A DNA stretch of 64,000 nt, taken from positions 62,001-126,000 of the forward strand of contig CAMCIC010000008.1 of the NCBI GenBank assembly GCA_945874895.1. The letters run 5' to 3'. Each line of letters opens with the position of its first letter. Positions within the stretch are counted from its first letter, which is position 1. The notes beneath the pieces were generated by a model. The model saw nothing but the letters and a program-made list of their open reading frames with translations. It was not told the origin of the DNA and did not search any database. Positions 60,363-64,000 of the stretch are shown piece by piece. A program made the position numbers and the translations under genes. The DNA comes from Akkermansia muciniphila. Its GTDB lineage: Bacteria; Verrucomicrobiota; Verrucomicrobiia; Verrucomicrobiales; Akkermansiaceae.

Positions 60363-60809
60363 TTAAGCTGGCTGGATGGTGCCGCCGGCTTTTTCGATCT
60401 TCTCACGAGCCGTTGCACTGACATGAGCAAACTGCAAAGTCAGGCTCTTGGTCAGATCCCCGTGACCGAGGATTTTTACGTGATCGTAACGACCATTGAC
60501 GATGCCGCAGCTGCGAAGAACTTCCTCGTTGATCACAGCACCATTGTCGAAGTTTTCCTCGAGAGTGGCGACGTTGACGCCGAACACCTTGGTTTTGTAA
60601 TCGAAGTTGTTGAAGCCGCGCTTGGGCAGACGACGGTGCAATGGCATCTGTCCACCTTCGAAGCCTACGCGGACCGTGCCGCCGGAGCGGGCTTTCTGAC
60701 CTTTGTTGCCTTTGCCGGAGGTTTTGCCGTGACCGGAGCTTTCACCGCAACCAAGACGCTTAACGCGATGCTTGGATCCGGCATTGGGAGATAATGTGTG
60801 AAGTTTCAT
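60363..60809 (-). CDS. rplO: 50S ribosomal protein L15
   Basis: L15 is a late-assembly protein of the large subunit. The 148-residue protein has 'RVKRLGCGESSGHGKTSGKG' and the central 'GFEGGQMPLHRRLPKRGF', the family signature. It follows rpsE after 21 nt, with no rpmD (L30) gene between them. Upstream partner genes and direction are standard for the spc operon. Confidence 0.96.
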   Translation of the reverse strand: MKLHTLSPNAGSKHRVKRLGCGESSGHGKTSGKGNKGQKARSGGTVRVGFEGGQMPLHRRLPKRGFNNFDYKTKVFGVNVATLEENFDNGAVINEEVLRSCGIVNGRYDHVKILGHGDLTKSLTLQFAHVSATAREKIEKAGGTIQPA

Positions 60810-60830
60810 GTCCTACTGGATGGTGTGAAG

Positions 60831-61487
60831 TTAGATCGCTTTCGCGGCGACTTTTTTGCCGCGTGAGCTGAGGATGGTTTCGCGGGTGCGAAGACCGGAG
60901 AGAGCCTTGATGGTGGCTTTGACCACGTTGGCATGATTGGAGGAACCCATCGACTTCGCAAGGATGTCCTTGACGCCTGCTGCTTCGCAGACGGCGCGGA
61001 CACCGCCACCTGCGATGATACCCGTTCCGGGAGAAGCTGGCTTGAGGAGCACTTTGCCACCACCGAACTCGGCATAGACCTCGTGAGGCACGGTGCCATT
61101 GACAATCGTAACGGTCGTCATGTTCTTACGAGCGGCGAGTCCGCCTTTTTTGATGGCATCGGATACCTCCTTCGCTTTACCAAAACCGAGGCCTACTTTG
61201 CCTTCCTTATCGCCGCACACGACGAGTGCGGAGAAACTGAAGCGACGACCACCTTTCACCACTTTAGCGCAGCGGTTGATGAACACCACTTTTTCCGATA
61301 GACCGTCATCCACATCGGGACGGCGATCATCGCGTCGTGGACCACGGTTGTTGCCACCTTGGCCACCACGCTGGAAACCGCCTTGGCCGCGGCGTTGATC
61401 AAAACCACCAGAGTTGGCCACGGGACCGAGAGCGTTATCGGCAGCGGGAGTTTCGGGAGAAACGGGAGTGTCAGAGTCTGTTACCAT
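60831..61487 (-). CDS. rpsE: 30S ribosomal protein S5 with Gly/Arg-rich N-terminal extension
   Basis: S5 lies at the decoding-site side of the 30S subunit. The conserved core begins near residue 63 ('[20 protein letters not shown]') and includes '[17 protein letters not shown]' and '[19 protein letters not shown]'. The first 62 residues are extra: an acidic, Pro-rich start, then RGG-like repeats ('[19 protein letters not shown]'). E. coli S5 has 167 residues; this one has 218. Only one in-frame ATG precedes the core, and rplR ends 14 nt upstream, so the extension is well supported. It may contact RNA. Confidence 0.95.
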   Translation of the reverse strand: MVTDSDTPVSPETPAADNALGPVANSGGFDQRRGQGGFQRGGQGGNNRGPRRDDRRPDVDDGLSEKVVFINRCAKVVKGGRRFSFSALVVCGDKEGKVGLGFGKAKEVSDAIKKGGLAARKNMTTVTIVNGTVPHEVYAEFGGGKVLLKPASPGTGIIAGGGVRAVCEAAGVKDILAKSMGSSNHANVVKATIKALSGLRTRETILSSRGKKVAAKAI

Positions 61488-61501
61488 AAAAAATGTGCGA
61501 A

Positions 61502-61858
61502 TTAGAATTGGAGACCGGCTTCCCGGGCGGCTTCGGCAAGAGCTTTCACTTTGCCATGATAGATGTGACCGCCACGGTCGAAGACCACGGCACCGATGTT
61601 GGCAGCCTTAGCGCGCTCGGCGATCAAGGCGCCGATGTTGCGGGCGCATTCGACGTTGGCCTGGGCCTTCTCGGATGCCTTGTCCAAAGTGGACGCGGAA
61701 ACCAAAGTGCGGCGGGCAACATCGTCGATGATTTGAGCGTAAACGTGCTGGTTGGAGAAATACACAGCGAGGCGTGGGCGACTGGCGGTGCCAGTTACCT
61801 TGCGGCGAATGCGCTTGTGAACGCGCTGCCGGATTTCTTTGCGATTGATCGTACTCAT
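61502..61858 (-). CDS. rplR: 50S ribosomal protein L18
   Basis: L18 binds 5S rRNA in the central protuberance. The 118-residue protein shows '[20 protein letters not shown]', '[15 protein letters not shown]' and '[20 protein letters not shown]', all typical. It sits between rplF and rpsE, 35 and 14 nt away. Confidence 0.96.
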   Translation of the reverse strand: MSTINRKEIRQRVHKRIRRKVTGTASRPRLAVYFSNQHVYAQIIDDVARRTLVSASTLDKASEKAQANVECARNIGALIAERAKAANIGAVVFDRGGHIYHGKVKALAEAAREAGLQF

Positions 61859-61893
61859 GTAATGAAAAATGTGTTAGAGTGAATGACGAATGG

Positions 61894-62436
61894 TTATTTG
61901 CCGACGGATTTACCTTCCTTGCGACGAACATGTTCGCCCACGTAACGGACGCCTTTGCCTTTGTAGGGCTCAGGCGGATAGTATCCGCGAACCTCAGCAG
62001 CAAATTGACCGACCATCTGTTTGTCGATCCCTTCCACCTTGATCTTGGTGTTATCCGTAACAGTAACGGTGAGACCATCGGGGATGGGATGAAGCAGTGG
62101 GTGAGAGCGACCGAGCGAAAGATCGAGGTCCTTCCCTTTGACCGCAGCACGGAAACCCACGCCTTGAATTTCCAAGTCCTTGACGAAACCTTTGGAGACT
62201 CCGTTGATCATGTTGTTAACGATCGCACGAGCGGTGCCGTGGAGGGCGCGCAACTGGCGCGAGGTCTCCGAGGTCCGGGTTACGGTCAACTTGTTGTCCT
62301 CGTTGCTCAGCTCAATACCAGCTGGCAAGGTGAAAGCGAGTTTGCCTTTCGGACCCTCGACGGTAACAACGCCACCTTCGTTCTTCACGGTGACTTTTTC
62401 TGGCAATGTGATAGGTTTAACTCCTACGCGTGACAT
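61894..62436 (-). CDS. rplF: 50S ribosomal protein L6
   Basis: L6 sits near the sarcin-ricin loop. The 180-residue protein starts 'SRVGVKPITLPEKVTV', has 'GPKGKLAF' and ends with the signature 'PEPYKGKGVRYVGEHVRRKEG'. Standard length and position. Confidence 0.97.
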   Translation of the reverse strand: MSRVGVKPITLPEKVTVKNEGGVVTVEGPKGKLAFTLPAGIELSNEDNKLTVTRTSETSRQLRALHGTARAIVNNMINGVSKGFVKDLEIQGVGFRAAVKGKDLDLSLGRSHPLLHPIPDGLTVTVTDNTKIKVEGIDKQMVGQFAAEVRGYYPPEPYKGKGVRYVGEHVRRKEGKSVGK

Positions 62437-62464
62437 AAATGTATGTAGTTAGTGGGTTAGAGGA

Positions 62465-62863
62465 TTACCAGACGATGGCGAGTAGTTCTCCGCCGAGTTT
62501 TTCACGCTTGGCGCGAGCTCCGGTCATCACACCTTTCGAAGTCGAAAGGATGGAGATACCCAGGCCGGACATGACGCGTGGAATTTCGTCGGAACCAACA
62601 TAGTTGCGGCGGCCAGGCTTGGAGACGCGCTTGAGTCCGGTGAGGACAGGGCGGCCATCAACAAACTTGCCTTTGACTTTCAGGGTGGGGAATCCGTCGG
62701 TAGTGACGACTTCATAGCTCCAGACGTAGCCCTCCTCCTGGAGGATTTTGGCGATATCTGCTTTGATGCGCGAGTAAGGCGCGGTGAAGACTTCGTTGCC
62801 GGCACGGCTTGCATTGCTGAAGCGTGTCAAGAAGTCGGAAATGGGATCGGAAAGAACGGCCAT
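62465..62863 (-). CDS. rpsH: 30S ribosomal protein S8
   Basis: S8 organises the 16S central domain; in E. coli it also represses the spc operon by binding near the rplE start. The 132-residue protein has 'DPISDFLTRFSNASRAGNE', and the C-terminal 'LGISILSTSKGVMTGARAK' signature. It starts 20 nt after rplE, with no rpsN (S14) between them. Confidence 0.97.
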   Translation of the reverse strand: MAVLSDPISDFLTRFSNASRAGNEVFTAPYSRIKADIAKILQEEGYVWSYEVVTTDGFPTLKVKGKFVDGRPVLTGLKRVSKPGRRNYVGSDEIPRVMSGLGISILSTSKGVMTGARAKREKLGGELLAIVW

Positions 62864-62883
62864 AAAAAGTTTCTGGTAAAATG

Positions 62884-63474
62884 TTAGGCTTGGGCTGCTT
62901 CAGGGGTTTCGCTATCGGATTCACGCTTATTTTCGCGGAATGGCATGCCCAAAGCTTTGAGCAATTCGAAGCCTTCTTTATCAGTCGGGGCAGAAGTGAC
63001 GAAAATCAGGTCAAAACCAATGTTGCGTTTGATTTGATCGATTTCAATTTCTGGGAAAATCGATTGATCGGGCACTCCCATCGCGTAGTTGCCACGTCCA
63101 TCGAAAGACTTGTAGGGAATACCACGGAAGTCGCGGATGTTCGGAGCGGTGATGTTGATGAAGCGATCGAGGAACTCCCACATGCGGGTTCCGCGCAGAG
63201 TAACGCGAGCACCGAGGGGCTCATCAGCGCGCAATTTAAAGTTCGCCACAGCTTTGCGGGAAAACGTGATCGATGGCTTCTGGCCAGTGATTTTGGCGAT
63301 TTCGTTCACGGCATCCTCTACCGCCAGTTTGCGGTCAGGGGCTTTGCCCATGCAGGATGTCACCACGATTTTTTCGAGGCGAGGAACAGCATTCGGGTTG
63401 GTGTAACCCAATTTCTCCTTGAGAGCCGGTATGGCTTTCTCGCGGTAGTGTTGTAGTAGTCTTGGTGTGCTCAT
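62884..63474 (-). CDS. rplE: 50S ribosomal protein L5
   Basis: L5 binds 5S rRNA. The 196-residue protein has 'NPNAVPRLEKIVVTSCMG', 'RGTRMWEFLDRFINITAPN', 'FRGIPYKSFDGRGNYAMGV' and 'FVTSAPTDKEGFELLKALGM'. It carries a C-terminal polar extension of about 15 residues ('RESDSETPEAAQA') beyond the usual 180. The 93-nt spacer before it holds a small ORF and paired segments. Confidence 0.96.
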   Translation of the reverse strand: MSTPRLLQHYREKAIPALKEKLGYTNPNAVPRLEKIVVTSCMGKAPDRKLAVEDAVNEIAKITGQKPSITFSRKAVANFKLRADEPLGARVTLRGTRMWEFLDRFINITAPNIRDFRGIPYKSFDGRGNYAMGVPDQSIFPEIEIDQIKRNIGFDLIFVTSAPTDKEGFELLKALGMPFRENKRESDSETPEAAQA

Positions 63475-63492
63475 ATGTTTGGTTTTAGCGGG

Positions 63493-63567
63493 TCAGCGCA
63501 TTTTGTGATGCTTGCGCTTAAGCGCGGGCGAATGGCTTGGTCGTTCCTGGAGAACAACCGGATCCAT
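63493..63567 (-). CDS. Possible 24-residue basic small protein after rplX
   Basis: The ATG begins immediately after the rplX TAA (TAAATG), in the same frame. It reads MDPVVLQERPSHSPALKR, then KHHKMR and stops with TGA 18 nt before rplE. The product is basic (3 Arg, 3 Lys, 3 His, 2 acidic). The ORF is below the track's size limit. The ALKRKHHKMR end faintly resembles AURKAIP1/COX24 (bS22)-type tiny ribosomal proteins, but that is a by-eye impression over ten residues. Chance is a serious alternative. It has no Shine-Dalgarno of its own; coupling to rplX termination would be natural. Confidence 0.35.
   Translation of the reverse strand: MDPVVLQERPSHSPALKRKHHKMR
63514..63562 (-). promoter_or_regulatory. 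Paired segments in rplX-rplE spacer
   Basis: On the minus strand GGTTGTTC-TCCAG-GAACGACC forms a stem with one mismatch, and GCGCTTAAGCGC is a perfect 12-bp palindrome 20 nt downstream. The location equals the S8 repressor site of E. coli (before rplE). I cannot show the S8 core motif, so this is a positional analogy. Confidence 0.3.
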
Positions 63568-63807
63568 TTAGCCCAGTTTCTTTACGTTAGAAATGTGGAT
63601 GGGTGCGTCCTGATTCAACAGGCCGCCATCAGGATTGGCTTCCGATTTGCGGGTGGCTTTCACCACCGTACGGGTATCACCAACGATAACGGTGCCCTTT
63701 TTCGCATTGACGGCGAGAACTGTTCCGGTTTTGCCTTTGATGGCCACGCTGCCGGTGATGATCTGCACTTGGTCGCCTTTTTTGACGTGTGTTTTGATTT
63801 TGCTCAT
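63568..63807 (-). CDS. rplX: 50S ribosomal protein L24, short form
   Basis: L24 initiates large-subunit assembly. The 79-residue protein has the KOW motif '[20 protein letters not shown]' and ends '[10 protein letters not shown]'. E. coli L24 continues for about 25 more residues past the equivalent 'HVSNV' (104 in total). The short form ends at a clear TAA followed at once by an ATG in the same frame. It lies 21 nt after rplN. Confidence 0.93.
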   Translation of the reverse strand: MSKIKTHVKKGDQVQIITGSVAIKGKTGTVLAVNAKKGTVIVGDTRTVVKATRKSEANPDGGLLNQDAPIHISNVKKLG

Positions 63808-63828
63808 GGACGGGAGAGGTGTGTAGGG

Positions 63829-64000
63829 TTAGACGACTTCGGGTGCAAGCGAAACAATCTTCATGAAGGATTTTTCGCGAAGCTCACGGGCCACAGGGCC
63901 AAAGATGCGGGTTCCGCGAGGATTGTTGTCTTTGTCAATGATGACAATGGCGTTGGTATCGAAGCGGAGAACCGAGCCATCGGCGCGGCGGATCGGAGCG
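63829..64000 (-). CDS. rplN: 50S ribosomal protein L14, N-terminus cut by window edge
   Basis: The gene is missing from the track because its start is outside the window. Translating back from the TAA at 63829-63831 gives 56 residues including '[18 protein letters not shown]', '[17 protein letters not shown]' and the terminal '[12 protein letters not shown]', the L14 signature. It is the first gene of the spc segment seen here, followed by rplX. Confidence 0.95.
   Translation of the reverse strand, partial: APIRRADGSVLRFDTNAIVIIDKDNNPRGTRIFGPVARELREKSFMKIVSLAPEVV

Noticed and set aside
63493-63807. Stop-codon read-through of rplX to make full-length L24
   Set aside because: The downstream 24 codons do not resemble the usual L24 C-terminus (no 'RVG' or similar), so read-through would not restore the normal protein.
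1-64000. CRISPR arrays, insertion sequences, integrases or attachment sites
   Set aside because: No regularly spaced repeats, transposase motifs or tRNA-adjacent integrase genes were found. The tRNA-Val has no duplicate 3' end nearby that I could see.
1-64000. parS sites for ParB
   Set aside because: I looked for TGTTTCACGTGAAACA and near matches; only CACGTG cores without the flanking TTTC/GAAA were seen.
1-64000. Leucine TTA codons appearing mainly in a TGTTAG context
   Set aside because: Striking in tsaB-like, queC, hom and def neighbourhoods, but the pump, pabB and argG genes use TTA before C, T and A as well, so no firm rule holds.

Overview
The window reads as ordinary, gene-dense chromosome from a Gram-negative bacterium, most likely a member of the Verrucomicrobiota (inference, roughly 65% confident). 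Outer-membrane and TonB/ExbBD components, lipoproteins and many secreted proteins show the Gram-negative envelope. Pointers to the phylum are a secreted Cys-type sulfatase, a DUF1080 protein, a secreted protein with an 'NGDGINNL.CYAFG' C-terminal motif, a GbsR-type regulator paired with an extra NusG, a zwf-opcA pair, and an spc ribosomal operon with no rpmD (L30) or rpsN (S14). There are no insertion sequences, prophage genes, CRISPR arrays or integrases.

Layout: 1-5.7 kb holds gltA (partial), tsaB, murI and a membrane transglutaminase. 5.7-9.2 kb holds tRNA-Val(GAC), purB, the overlapping queC-queE pair and a pterin dehydratase. 9.2-24.5 kb mixes a sulfatase, class II aldolase, 6-phosphogluconate dehydrogenase, a TSUP permease, a secreted esterase, homoserine dehydrogenase, secreted proteins of unknown role and rsmD. 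24.5-31.1 kb is a five-gene heavy-metal RND efflux operon (His-rich protein, outer-membrane factor, adaptor, pump, second His-rich protein). 31-38.7 kb holds an M20 peptidase, secreted unknowns, a serine hydrolase and tonB-exbB-exbD-def. 38.8-46.3 kb holds pabB-gbsR-nusG-like, a sugar nucleotidyltransferase, fabH, a glutamine cyclotransferase, parB and a secreted lactonase. 46.4-51.7 kb holds a yqjDEK-like trio, two PilT ATPases, a parvulin and a lone metal permease. 51.8-58.7 kb holds zwf-opcA, a beta-barrel protein, an FKBP, argG and map. 58.7-64 kb is the 3' half of the spc operon (rplN to secY, then map), on the minus strand.

How genes fit together: zwf, opcA and gnd supply the oxidative pentose phosphate pathway. 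queC-queE are two steps of queuosine precursor synthesis. tonB-exbB-exbD energise outer-membrane uptake. The czc-like operon exports a divalent or monovalent metal. The spc operon, secY and map serve translation, secretion and N-terminal processing.

The strongest unexplained signals are three. First, several genes have a sigma70-like -35/-10 pair whose -10 hexamer ends only 5-6 nt before a start codon fixed by homology (hom, pilT, the His-rich gene, the nucleotidyltransferase, pabB), implying leaderless transcripts. Second, an unlisted 24-codon basic ORF starts directly after the stop of a short rplX, in front of rplE. Third, a compact multi-stem RNA-like element lies downstream of hom. All three are read by eye and need computation or experiment.
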